64,000 nucleotides of DNA from Heterodera schachtii (taxonomy: Eukaryota > Nematoda > Chromadorea > Rhabditida > Heteroderidae): positions 2,698,557-2,762,556 of the forward strand of contig SIJG01000008.1 in NCBI GenBank assembly GCA_023374025.1. Direction: 5' to 3'. How positions within the stretch are numbered: position 1 is the first letter of the stretch; each line of letters starts with the position of its first letter. Of the stretch, positions 47,445-58,605 are shown piece after piece. A program made the position numbers and the translations under genes. The notes beneath the pieces are model-generated. The model saw nothing but the letters and a program-made list of their open reading frames with translations. It was not told where the DNA came from and did no database searches.

Positions 47445-50400
47445 TCAAAATTCCATCTGCTCATTCAGCTGTCCAGCAAGTTTGTCGGCACGTTTGGCTG
47501 AAAATTGTAAAAAATGTATACTCTGATGGAAAGAAATTTTTTTTCGAAAATTTGAAACCGAATTTTATAATAAAAAAAATATTTTCGGAGGGAAACCTAC
47601 CCATTTTGTGTTTGTGCTTTTTGTTCCGCTTGACCGCCTTGCGAATGGCACTGTTCAGCTGCACATTTCCGTCACCCACCGACAGCGAATCGGGCAACAA
47701 CGGCGGCGCCACCGCAGCGGGGACCTGTTGAAGAACAACAAAATGCTAATTGCAAGAAAAGTAAGAAATTATGGACCGGAAACTGTATGAAAATTTTGCT
47801 TTTGTTTTACGCATAATTTCCATTTGCACATTGCTATAAATGCCGGAAGTTATCAAAAACGGAACTGCCTTAGGAGGAGGCAACGGCGGGGGAAAACCCG
47901 AATTTTATGGGCGCCAGGCTTTTTGGTCCAAAAAAATTGCGCATTTTTAGATTTTACAAAAAAAAAAAAAAATTTTTTTTGATAGGTTTTATTTAAACAA
48001 TGTCCATTTGATTTAGGAATAAAATTTAAAAAATTCAAATGGTCGCCGGTGAATTTTTGTTTATGATTTTTTAATGAACGCCGAAAACATTAAGAAAATT
48101 GATGGTCCACCAATGTTGGAAACAAATTTTCCATCGAAAAATAGGCGCGCATCACAAAATTTTCAATGCCTAAAAAAAGCGGCGCCGCCGGGACCAACCA
48201 TCAAAAATGGGCCAAAAAAAAAAAAAAACTTACCGTCGTCGCCATATCCATTTCGTTGGCATTTGCTTCTTCGCTTTCCTCGGCAGGCTTTGTGGACGCA
48301 ACGACAACAACAGTGCCGCTTTTTTGGCATTGTGCCGCCGACTTTTGAAGTGCGGCCGACGAATCCGACGCCGCGTCGTACAGTGTGTCCACCGCCATCA
48401 CATCTTTTGGCATTTCTGAACGGGTTCTTTGGATATAGAGACAAACAGTCTCTCAAATATATGTTAGAGAAGGGTGCACTTCATTTCCCCCCCCCACGTC
48501 GTTCCCCCCCCCCCCCCCCGTAAAAATTTTTTTAAAAAAATTTTCAAACCTAGAAATTTTTCATAAAAAAATTCTTAGAAAATTTCAAGAAAAATTTTTT
48601 TGAAAAATTTTTCAGCGATTTTTTCGAAATTTTATGATTAAATACTAAGTTTTTTCAAAAATTTTCCAAAAAATCGCTGAAATTTTTTTTATGAAACTAA
48701 AAAAATGGATGTGCAGTTTGTTTCAGGCCAGAAAATTTAAAAAAATCTCAAAGTTAGAAGAGTTTTCCAAGAAATTTTTACAATTAGTCTTTTTATAAGA
48801 AAATTTAAAGAAAAGAAAAGAAAAGTCCTGAATAATTTTTAAAAAGACCGAAATTCATCATTAAAAAACTTAGAAAAAATTTGCTTAAAAATTTTCAAAA
48901 ATTTTTTTGTTGAAATGTTTAAAGGTTTGGACCCGGTTATCTCTTATATCCAGGACAGGACAGGACAATGGGAGGTTTATTTTTTAATGTTTAGTATGTA
49001 GGGTACAATAAAAATGCACAAAATAAAATAATAATTCCATAAAAGGACCGAATTTTCAAAAAAAAAAAAAAAATTCCCATTTTAAATTTTTCCCTTTTTT
49101 GTTTGTGAATCAACTGACCGTCGACCAGCACCCGAATGTCCTGGTCCAGTGCGTCCAGGTCGAACTCCTTGGCGAACTGTGCCACAAACTCGGGTGGTGA
49201 TGCGTCCAATTGGCCACCAGCGGCAGCCGAATCGGTGCCAATTTGTTTGCCCTCCTCCGGTGGCTCCGTGTAATAGCGCAATTTGCCACTGTTCCAGTCC
49301 GTCAACACCTAACAAATTGGGCAATTATAATTTAATTAATTAAAAAAAAAAAAGAATTATTCATAAAATCGGAAATACTAAATAATGGGTAAAAAATATT
49401 CATAATTTGAGACCCAAAATCCAAAATTGCACAAAAACATTTTTATTAATCCATTTGATACACCTAATAAAATAAAGAGAGAAATGCAAATTAGGGGCGT
49501 GATTGCCATTTAAATCGGTCCCAATCATTTTTGGGTAATTTTGGGTTTGAGGCCTCAAAATATTATTTACTCAATGAGGACAGGAAAATGGAATTTTTTT
49601 TTTTGAATATTTACATCCAAATTTTGAAGAAATTCAAAACCATTGGCCTATTTTGAATGTACCTATTTAAAACCAATAAATTTGATGGACAAATAAATGC
49701 AATTTAAGAGAGAATATTGAATTAAACCTTTCGTCTTTTTTTTTTTGTAAAATTTTGAATTTAAAAACATATATTTTTTTTATCAAAAAAACACCTGTCG
49801 AGCCGCTGCGTTGTGGTCCGGCCGTCCGCCCTTTTTCAGTCGACCAAAACGACGTGACAAATGCGCAAGAAATTGGTCACAATCGGCAAATTCGGCAATG
49901 CCATAGTGGAGCATCAGCTGAGGGGAATAAATTTTAAAAAAATGGAGGTACCAAATTTTTTTTTTTTTTTTTTGCTCATCCACAGAAAAGACTAAATTTT
50001 GCAGATAAATTTGTTGCAAAATATAAAAATTTTCATTACTGATTTTACATGAGATAATTTATTTTAAAAATTACCAAACCATCAAATATTAGCAGTTTTG
50101 GGCCATAATCAGTCAACAAATGGGCTAAAAAAAATTCTCTGACTGTGCCTAATTTTGAAAAAATTACTTACAGAAATTAAAAATTTAAGGGACAGGCAAA
50201 AAAAAAAATTCCATTTTGCGCATCGAAATTTTACCAAAAAATGACCCATTTCTGGGGTCTTAAAAAAAAAATTAGTATTGTAAAATGGGAATCCGGCAGT
50301 TACTGCAAATAAATTTTTACCGTTTTGACGGAGCACCGGCGCAGAATGGCGCTGACCGGTGTCACCGGGTCCGCCAGGCCTTCCACACGGACGACGTTGC

Positions 50401-53400
50401 GCAATGACAGCTCCGCCACATCGTCCAGCTGAGTGCCGCGCGGTGCCAACACAACGCCGGGCGAGTCAATCAGACGGATGTGCTTGTCCAACTCCACCTC
50501 CTGCACTTGTCTGTACACGAAAAAATGGGGACTGTAATATAAAGCTGTATTGTATTTTACAGTATTATGCCACCGTAATAAATGGCATGGTTGAAAAATA
50601 AATAATTCTAAACCTCATAAACGATACAAAAAAATTTCAAAAATTGAAATTTTTAGCTTTCTAAATTTGTTTTTAGTAGAAAATTTTTCATTTTTTTCAA
50701 ATTTTTGAAAAACGGAGGGTTATAGGAGCCTGCTTGGATAAACTGAAACCAATTATTAAAAATAATTTGTCTTTAGGAATATTATTCCATTTTTTATTGG
50801 AAAAAATGCCATAATTGGACATTTAAAAACAAAACATCACAAAATGTCTTTTTATGCCGAGCGAAAATATTTTTTACTCAAATATTGGCACTATTTTTGT
50901 TCGAATTGCTTACCTTGTCAACCCTGGCATGGCACCCGTTTGGCAACACTTCCGGCGCTTCAAACTGTTGATCACACTCGATTTGCCCACATTTGGAAAT
51001 CCTAAAAATTTTTTCTTACAAATTGGCCGAAAAAACCCAAAATAATTTCTCTTTTTTTTCGAAACCTGGTCGATCTATAATATTTATTTAAAATTTTAAT
51101 GTCAGATAAAAATAATAATTTGGAAAATTCAAAAAAAAAAAAAAAAATTTTTCTCACCGACAATGCCCACTCGGATTGACGTTTTGATGTCCTTGTTGCG
51201 ACAATAGTTGGCCAACAATTTCATCACCAAATCCGCACCAATGCATTTGGCAGAGAATGTGCCGGACAAATTGGCACTTTGGTATTGACCCTAGAAATAA
51301 AAAGAATAAAAAAAAACCCAAAAAGAAAGAAAGCGAGACAAAAAAGTTAAAACATTCTTCTTTTTGTACAAAAAAGCAGCAAAAAATGGCGATTTTCGGT
51401 GCAATTTCGTGAAATCTGTATGAATCTCGCCGCCGAGTCAAAAAAAATTTTTTTTTTTAACTAAGTTAGTAATCTTTGAATTTTTATAAATTCCAAGAAG
51501 AAAAAATTGAAAAAGTTTTCAAGCCTTTTCTCGCAATTTTCTGACAAACTACGAATTTTTTACAAAACTTTTTTCAACGAATCACTTGAAAAATTTTTCT
51601 TTAATTTTTATGAAAAATTTTTTAAAAAAATTTTTCCTGAAAACTGTTTTTAAAAAAAAAAAAACTCGGAAATGTATTGTACCCGCAATAAAATGCATTC
51701 AAATTCCAAATAATTAAAAAATAATAATTCCCAACCAGCTTCTGATTTTGCTGTTGGGTGGACGCTTTGAACGCGATGGTGGGCAATTGGCGACGCAAAT
51801 GGGCCAACCATTTGAGCAAATTGTCACGCGGCACCAAGTCAATCTTGTTCAACAACAGCACCAGGCGTTTGCCACTGTCCAGCACCAACTGTTCAATTTG
51901 GGCACTGCGACTGCCGAGGGGGTCACGCGCATCCAACACCTGGCAAATTGGGCACATTTTTTAATGGGCGAGGGGGATTATGGAACTTTTTTTTATTATA
52001 ACGCATGAATTGATAACGGAGTTTCGTTTTGATTTTTTTTTTCAATATTTTTTCATTTTCGGCAAAAAACCAATGGAAACAGTCAGACAAATCTAAAATT
52101 TTCTTTTTCCGTCAAAACCATACATTTTTAGGGGGGAGGGGGGTCGACCCCCCCCCCCCCCCCTCGCTCGCAAAGGGGGCCTGCGAAGGGGAGGGGGGGG
52201 TTCGCAGTGAAGGGGGGGGGGGTGTAAAAGAGGTGGGGGGAAAGGGTTCGCAGCGATGGGGGGGGGGGGGGTCACAAATTTTGAAAAATTTTTTAACAAA
52301 TTCATTAAAAAGTCCAAAATTTTCCCTGGCGGCGCTTATCGGCACCGCCGGCCCCCCTGTTCCTGTAAAGTTTTTTGGAAAAAGCGCACCGAAAAAGAAA
52401 AAAAACGGTTTTTGAAAAGCAAAAAAAAAAGGTCATCGGCGGCCGACCCCCTTCAGAAAGTTGAGATTTTTTTCCATAAAAATTCACCTCAATGACAATG
52501 TCCGCATTTTCGATGGTCCGTCGAACTTCGGCCGCAAATGAACGCACCGATTTGGCATTGGCACGGGCCCCGGCTTTTGTGTCACTGTTTTCCGTCGTTG
52601 CACCCGGCACTTCCGGAAGCGAATCCACCAAAAATTGGTTGGCATTGTAATTGTCCTGCAAAAGAAAAACAAGGAATTGTGAAATTGCTGATCAATGAAA
52701 AATACAAGAAAAATGGAGGGAATTTTTTAAAAATTTAGCTCTTAAGGAATTTGACACAAAATTTTATAAATTTTTCACGACAGGCGCCTAAAAACATGGC
52801 CGGTTCCCAATCTTTCCATGTTTTTCCAAAATTAGGTCCCCAAAATGGCCAAAAAATTCTGCGAAAAGTTGCTAAATTTTCTATTTTCTCCCTAGGCGCC
52901 GAAATATTTAAAAAAGTACATTGGATAAAAAAATTTTTGGGGGCTCTACGGGAGCACCCATCGGAATTTTTTTGGATACGGCCCTACACAAAATGCCATT
53001 GTTAGTTAATCCAATAATCATTAATTAAATAAAGGCCTCTAATTATTACTTAAAAACAAACAAAACTGCCAAAAATGTCATTGTTTCCTGTTATTTTTCA
53101 ACAAAAATCGAATTTTCCAAATTAAAACAAAACAATTCCAAGTGGGTTTTATACTTCGTCTTTGGCCACTCGCTTCGCCAGCGCCTCAATGGACGACAAC
53201 GCATTTGCCGTCACCACTTTTTTTGACTGTTTTTTGACGACGCCACCGCCGGCCTTTTTGGCCGCTTTCTGTCGTGCCTTGCGCTCCTGTTCCATCTCCT
53301 AAAAAATTTGAAAAATCAGGGGGAGGTGGAGTTAAGCCGATCAAAAAATTTCCGACGTTTAAGGGTCGGTTGCATACGGAAAAGTTACATAATTAGACTG

Positions 53401-54039
53401 CACTTTTTCGACAAAATGTTAAATTTATCTGTTTGCAGGTGTTCCTCTCCGCCCAGAATTAAAAAGAAAAAAATTCGGGTGGAGAAATTGAATCCGGGGT
53501 AAACTTATACGGGGAGGGTGAGACAAACTGTTAATTTGAAAAACTTTTCTGAATTGGGTGAGGAGTTTGTAATCTTTCATATTGAACAACAATAGAAGAT
53601 TGACAAGCCAAATAGGAGATCAGTCAAAACAAAAAAAACTCGAAAATTTTGCAAAATTTACGGCACTAATGGTTTTTTTTGGAAACCTTTGCCTCCGTCC
53701 GTTTCTGCTTCCGCCTCCATCAATAATTTCCTCTTTGAATGGGCATTTGCTGGGCACGGAAATTTGCTTTTCGGTCTTCTTTTTCCGCTCGGATTCTAAA
53801 ATTTATAAATTTTTATTAGGGTTAGGGCAATGAATTTCCTAAAAATCCAAGGGCAAAATTTTTCCTCCTTTTTACCTTTGGACAGTTTTTTAAGTTTTCG
53901 CGAATGTTCCCGAACTTTGCGCTGAATTTTGAACTTTTTCTTGCAGGTCAACCGTTTGCTTTGTTTTTCTGAAAAATGAAATGAAAAATTTTACTGTTTT
54001 TGGTGGCCTTTTTTTCTTACTTAAACAATATTTGGCCAT
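47445..54039 (-). CDS. nst-1: nucleostemin/GNL3-family nucleolar GTPase, 14 exons
   Basis: Exons 54039-54021, 53968-53876, 53795-53687, 53298-53155, 52655-52488, 51939-51736, 51290-51158, 51001-50914, 50510-50321, 49917-49795, 49308-49119, 48415-48234, 47724-47601, 47497-47445; about 605 residues. Order: basic N-terminus ([20 protein letters not shown]), PSKCPFKEE, coiled basic [34 protein letters not shown], then a circularly permuted G domain: [20 protein letters not shown] (G4), [18 protein letters not shown] (G1), [13 protein letters not shown] (G3), then an acidic or variable tail. Orthologues act in the nucleolus in large-subunit ribosome maturation and growth control. Oddity: exon 3 is 2 nt too long for exon 4; against the paralogue there are single-base insertions in its ATTATTGATGG and GGCGGAAGC stretches. 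This is either an assembly indel or a true frameshift. Poly(A) signal AATAAA near 47391 (minus). Confidence 0.9.
52020..52400. repeat. G/C-rich insertion in a nucleostemin intron
   Basis: Runs of G and C (about 52130-52270) and a GC hairpin near 52325-52352 (GGCGGCGCTTATCGGCACCG) followed by a GCGCACCGAAAAAG-like block seen with other hairpins. Probably an old MITE in intron 5; ends not resolved. Confidence 0.5.
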
Positions 54040-54916
54040 TGCGAAAATTGAAGAAGAACGAAGAATATAATGTAATTGCTGAACTGGAAGTCAAATAAAT
54101 GGCTAAAAAATTAATAAGGATGAAAAAATCAAAAAAAAATTCTATGGCATCCCCATTTTTGAGCGATTTTTCCCGGCCTAGAAGCGGGATTACTGGTTCC
54201 GAAATTTCCAAAAACCCGGTCCCGAACAAGGTCTGCTCAAACAAGAAAGTTGAAAAGAAAAATCATTTTGGGTAGTTTTTTATTTTTGTTACAAAATGCC
54301 AAACAATATTCAAAACATACAAAAGAGAAAAGGAGAGAGAGAGTAGAGAAAAGCGGAGACATCAAAGAAGAAGAATGAGCAAGTCATATGCCAGAAAAAG
54401 AGAGAAATTGGGAATGATAACAACAGCAGAGCATGAACGAGAAAAAGAATAAGCCCATCATTTTAGTATTGACGGGAATTTCAAAAGAACGGGTAGAGAA
54501 CGCTTGTTTAAGCATTTTGAGAGTTTTTTGGTCAACGCTTGTGTTTTATAATTTTGAAAATTTGCACATACTCCAATTTAAACAAGCCAAAATTTTTGAA
54601 CATTTGCAAGATTTTCTGTCTCTAATTCTATACAAATCTGGGCTGAAAACCCAAGGGGTATGGGACCCTTTTGGCTTTCATAAATTTTTTTTTTTTTGTA
54701 AAAATTATCGAACTCGAAAAAAATTTAAAATAAAAAGGTCCCTCATCCTTTTGGTTTTTCAAGAATATGTGACAAGCAGCCCAATGCTTTTAATTCAGCT
54801 GAATTAAAAATCGGTAATTTTATTGTACAAAATGATTGACAACAACAGCAAAACACGGCTTGATGTTGTAAAAAGCATGGAGAATAAAGGTGAAAAAATT
54901 GACAAAAACAAAAAAT
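54040..54916. other. divergent intergenic region between nst-1 and the DUF2452 gene
   Basis: The two genes are head to head, so this 0.88 kb should hold both promoters. AG-rich purine repeats lie at about 54320-54430. No other gene is convincing. Confidence 0.5.
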
Positions 54917-56342
54917 ATGTATAGGTATACATATTTCTCGGCAGTTCAAATCACGCCAAGAAATGTTGTGCCATTGGCGGACGCGCACGAATTGGTGGCA
55001 TTGGCCAATTCAATTCAAAGTGCGCGTGATTTTGTGAAATGTCAGGCGGTTGGAAAGTTGGAAATGATCGCTGAACAGATGGAATTTCTGCGAAAAGTAT
55101 ATTCGTCGGGCGGGCGGAAGTTCTTGTGACAGTTTTAATCAAAAAAATTTTTTTTTGATTTCTCGGAACTCCCGATTTTTGGATTTCGGGACCAGCAGGG
55201 AATGTGTGCCGGTGCCAGCAAAAATTTTCTTAAATAGGGATTCCGACGGCTCGAAATTTCGGATAAATCGGAATTCCGAGGCGAAAAATGTCGGAAATCC
55301 CCATTCCGTCCTAATCTTAACTTAAAATTCTCGGCAAAATACGGTTTAATCCTGGTTCACAAGCCTTTTAAGTTATTTTTGGCATAATAATGGAAACTTT
55401 TGTTTGTTTAGCAAGCAATTGAAGTGCTGCGAAAAGCACAACATGACAACGAGCTGCATTGTGTTGAATGCAAAGTGAAGAAAGTGCCGGGCAAGTTGAG
55501 TTTGGCGCTTTTGCTAATCCCCAAATACATTCATAAAATAGAGGTCCAAATTTCTCGAAAGGCTTGTCATGGGCTTAATCCCCAGGCCTGGAGCTGGATT
55601 TTTTGGAATTTGTTTTAAAAGAAAAAAATGTTTAAAAAAAATCATTTCATTGCTGAGGAAAAGCTAAACCTTCTACATATTTAACCATTTTTTGGTAACT
55701 CGAAAAAAATATATTTGTCACTTGGAATAATCAAATTAAAATATTGTCCAGGTTTGGTACTTTTCCGTTTTGCGGCCAAATTTAGAATTTTAAAAAAAAT
55801 AAAGCACAGGAGGATTATTTCTGGTAAAAAATTAAAGCGTCTCTAATTCATTGTTTTTATTTTGTCCGAAATTTTGGAAAATGTGTGGATAAAACCACTC
55901 ATTTTTTGGGCGGCGTGCCCCCGTCAGCGGGCTCCAGTTTTTTTACAATCTTTTTTTTTTTTTTTCTAAAAAATATATATTTTTTCCAAAATTGTTTTCT
56001 TAATTTTGTATAAAATTTTTACAAAATTTTCAGGTCTATTTTTTGTACCAGCAATGCCCTGCCGATGGCGGCGAATCACCACAGCAAAAATGCCAAGAAC
56101 AGCAGTGCCGCCGCCGTTTCTTTTCCCTAATTTCGCCCGATGAATGGGGCGGAGAGTGCGCGTTGGCGCGCCGACAAATGCATTTTGAGGGCGCCTATCG
56201 GCTTGAATTTGACCAAAGTTGGAGCCGAGTGCAACAAAGTGCCACAGATGAAGCAACAATCGAGACAAAAATGCCAAATTCGGGCAGCCAAAAGATGCAA
56301 ATTCTGGAGCGAGTTGACAAATTGTTGCAGGGTGATTGCTAA
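54917..56342 (+). CDS. C1orf50-like protein (DUF2452), three exons
   Basis: Exons 54917-55096, 55412-55490 and 56034-56342, about 188 residues. Exon 1 has HELVALANSIQSARDFVK and LEMIAEQMEFLRK; exon 2 has AIEVLRKAQHDNELHCVECK and VKKVPG; exon 3 has YFLYQQ, RRRFFSLISPDEWGG, FEGAYRLEFDQSW and ends ERVDKLLQGDC. The order and motifs (IAEQ, LH-V-C, KKPG, SxISPxEWG, GAYxLxxDxSW) match human C1orf50, a conserved protein of unknown function. The exon 2/3 join is not settled: the best donor is GC (CCGG followed by GCAAGT), but with the TTTTCAG acceptor it leaves one base too many at a T6 run. The ATG at 54917 is the first in frame; a start further upstream is possible. Confidence 0.82.
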
Positions 56343-56517
56343 AAAATTTTTTTTAATTGGATATTTTGAAAACAGCCTGGACCTGGGTTCTATATTGAAC
56401 CTAGGTTTTCTAGGCAAAATTCCAAGAAAATTCAGGTCTAGGAAAAACAAGGCTTACAGAAGAACATTATATTCGAGTTTTCTGCGAGAAAACATCAAAT
56501 TAAAAATAAAAAAACTG

Positions 56518-56590
56518 CGTGCAGGCGGAATTGAACCCGCGATAAATTAAACCCATGTGGCGCGCTTTATCCATTGCGCTATTTTACACG
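56518..56590 (-). ncRNA. tRNA-like Pol III unit 1
   Basis: A 73-nt unit with a CGTGTA/TGCACG end stem, a D-arm GCGC-AATGGATAAA-GCGC, an A box TAGCGCAATGG and a B box GGTTCAATTCC matching Pol III consensus, and a T7 terminator 3 nt downstream. The anticodon arm does not fold, so no amino acid is assigned. No TATA box seen. Confidence 0.65.
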
Positions 56591-56837
56591 ACTGAAACTG
56601 ATGCTCTTTTGAGAATCTCACTTTTTCTCTTTTATTAAAAATTTATAAAATAAATTTTTATTTGTGAATTAATAAAAAAAATAGCGCAATTTTTTTAATA
56701 TTAATTGATAGACCAATCCGAGCCTTGAATTACCTGTAATTAATTATTATTTGGTTAATTAGTTAGGTAATTTACCAAAAAATAATTATTTGAATTATCT
56801 GTGTGGAAACATGTCAACAAAGTAAATAAAATAAATG

Positions 56838-56910
56838 CGTGCTCGCGGGGCTGAACCCGCTAGATAATGGTCCCTGTGGCGCGCTTTAACCATTGCGCTA
56901 TTTTTACACG
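56838..56910 (-). ncRNA. tRNA-like Pol III unit 2
   Basis: 73 nt, same end stem and D-arm (GCGC-AATGGTTAAA-GCGC), T-arm GCGGG-TTCAGC-CCCGC, T4 run downstream, and TATAAAT about 25-31 nt upstream. The anticodon arm is not recognisable. Confidence 0.65.
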
Positions 56911-57243
56911 ACAGCAACGATGCACTTTGGACACATTTATACCCACAATTTTCCTCTTTTTATTAAGAATTTATAAATTAAATTTTTATTTGTGAATTCA
57001 AACGTTATTAATTAATGGACTAAATCAAGCCTCAAAAATTACCCACAATTTATTATTATTTGCTTAATTAATCAGGTATTTTACCGAAATTATTATAATA
57101 AAATTAATAATTTTTTTATCATAATGAAATATAAGGCCTTTTTAAGTTAGGTTAGTTAGACAACAAAAAAAGATAGACAGAGAATTATAGATTATTATTT
57201 GAATTATCTGCTGGAAACATGTCAAATTAAAGAAAAATAAATG

Positions 57244-57313
57244 CGTGCTCGCGCGACTGAACCCGCTAGATTGAATCCTTCGTGGCGCGCCTTAACCACT
57301 GCGCTATTACACG
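57244..57313 (-). ncRNA. tRNA-like Pol III unit 3
   Basis: 70 nt; acceptor, TA and D-arm spacing are canonical (TAGCGCAGTGGTTAAGGCGC), TATAAATA 26-33 nt upstream and a T5 run downstream. The anticodon arm has decayed. The flanks show that units 1-3 are tandem duplicates of about 320-400 bp. Confidence 0.65.
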
Positions 57314-57779
57314 ACAGCAAACCGATGCACTTTGGGCATATTTATACCCACAATTTTTCTCTTTAAATTTTACCGTTTAGAGCATGGTCAATTTGTATTG
57401 ACAATTTTCGGCTCCCAAAAATGATAAAATTTAAATGCCAGTTCAGAATATGTAATTAGATGCATTTTTTCTCTTTTTTTTTCCAAAACTTTTTGAAAAT
57501 ATTTCATGAAAATTTTCAGGGTGTAGTGCAAAAAAGGTTTTCGGTCCCCCGGCCCCTCCCCCCGAAAATTTTGCCCTGAGAACAGATGGGCATACTGTGA
57601 TCCTAACCCAAAAAATTCTGTAGGCGGGCTGGGATTTTATCGATTAGTCGATGCCCCCCCCCCCCTCCGCCCCCTTAAAATAATATTGGTAGTACGGTGA
57701 CCACAAAATACCGTCTCTCCCGAAAAAAATCGACAAAATTTCGTGTTTCAAAAATGAAGTCTATTGTTTCAAGCTCTGT

Positions 57780-57851
57780 CGTGTAAAAATAGCGCAATGG
57801 TTAAAGCGCGCCACAGAGATCCACTATTGCGAGTTCAGCCCCGCGAGCACG
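57780..57851 (+). ncRNA. tRNA-like Pol III unit 4, inverted
   Basis: 72 nt on the opposite strand, with the same end stem, TAGCGCAATGG A box and TTCAGCCCCGC T-arm, and a T7 terminator about 7 nt downstream. Confidence 0.62.
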
Positions 57852-57864
57852 CATTGATTTTTTT

Positions 57865-58605
57865 ATTTATAATTTGATCTGCTGTTTTCGCACACGAAAA
57901 TTCAAATTTATTTAACCACATGGCGTCCCTTTGTAAGCCTGCTTTTTCCTAGACCTAGCTTTTCCTGGGTTTTTTTTCCAGAAAACCCAGGTTCAACTTT
58001 TTGCCATTTTGGGCCCAAAAAAAATTGACAATTTTTAATGATAACCATTGAAAGAATTTTATATTTTTTTTTATTTGTAAGAGACGACAAAAACCCACTA
58101 ATTACTTTTTACGCATTTTATTCGACTCCCAATTCAATGGTTAAAAATAATTTTAATTTCAGCTTCATCCCCCAGCAGTTTAATGACGGCTTCAATGGAA
58201 TTGGATGGGATTGAAGAAGCAAATTGAAAGCCAACATTTTACGGAAACATTTATTTTCAAGATAAAAATAAAGTGACAAAACAAAAAATTGAAATGAGAG
58301 GGAACAAAAAAAAACATTTTCATATAAAATTGATAAAAATTGTTGGCAAAATAAAAATAAAATAAATAAATAAATATAAAAAAAAACATTGGGGTTTTTA
58401 AGCATATTCAATTTGAAAAAATATTTTCATTGGTCCATACGAAAAATAAATAGTATTATATTTGGCGAGAAAATAAGACAAAAAAAAACAATGAGAGATA
58501 GGAGAGAGAGAACATTATAAAATGAGAGAGTGGGAGAGAGGGATGAGAAGTGTTTTTTTCGGAATTAAAAATAAAAATAAATAATAAAATTTGTAATTGA
58601 ATTTT
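57865..58605. other. spacer and 3' flank of the Gln/Asn-rich gene
   Basis: AT-rich with a GAGAGAG tract near 58495-58545. No gene supported; the minus-strand part next to 58606 is probably 3' UTR. Confidence 0.45.

Noticed and set aside
52093..52345. Pro-rich open frames in the nucleostemin intron
   Set aside because: Artefacts of C and G homopolymers within a repeat.
56518..57851. Calling the four units functional tRNA genes
   Set aside because: No anticodon stem-loop can be formed and the T-arm is imperfect, so an amino-acid assignment would be invented.
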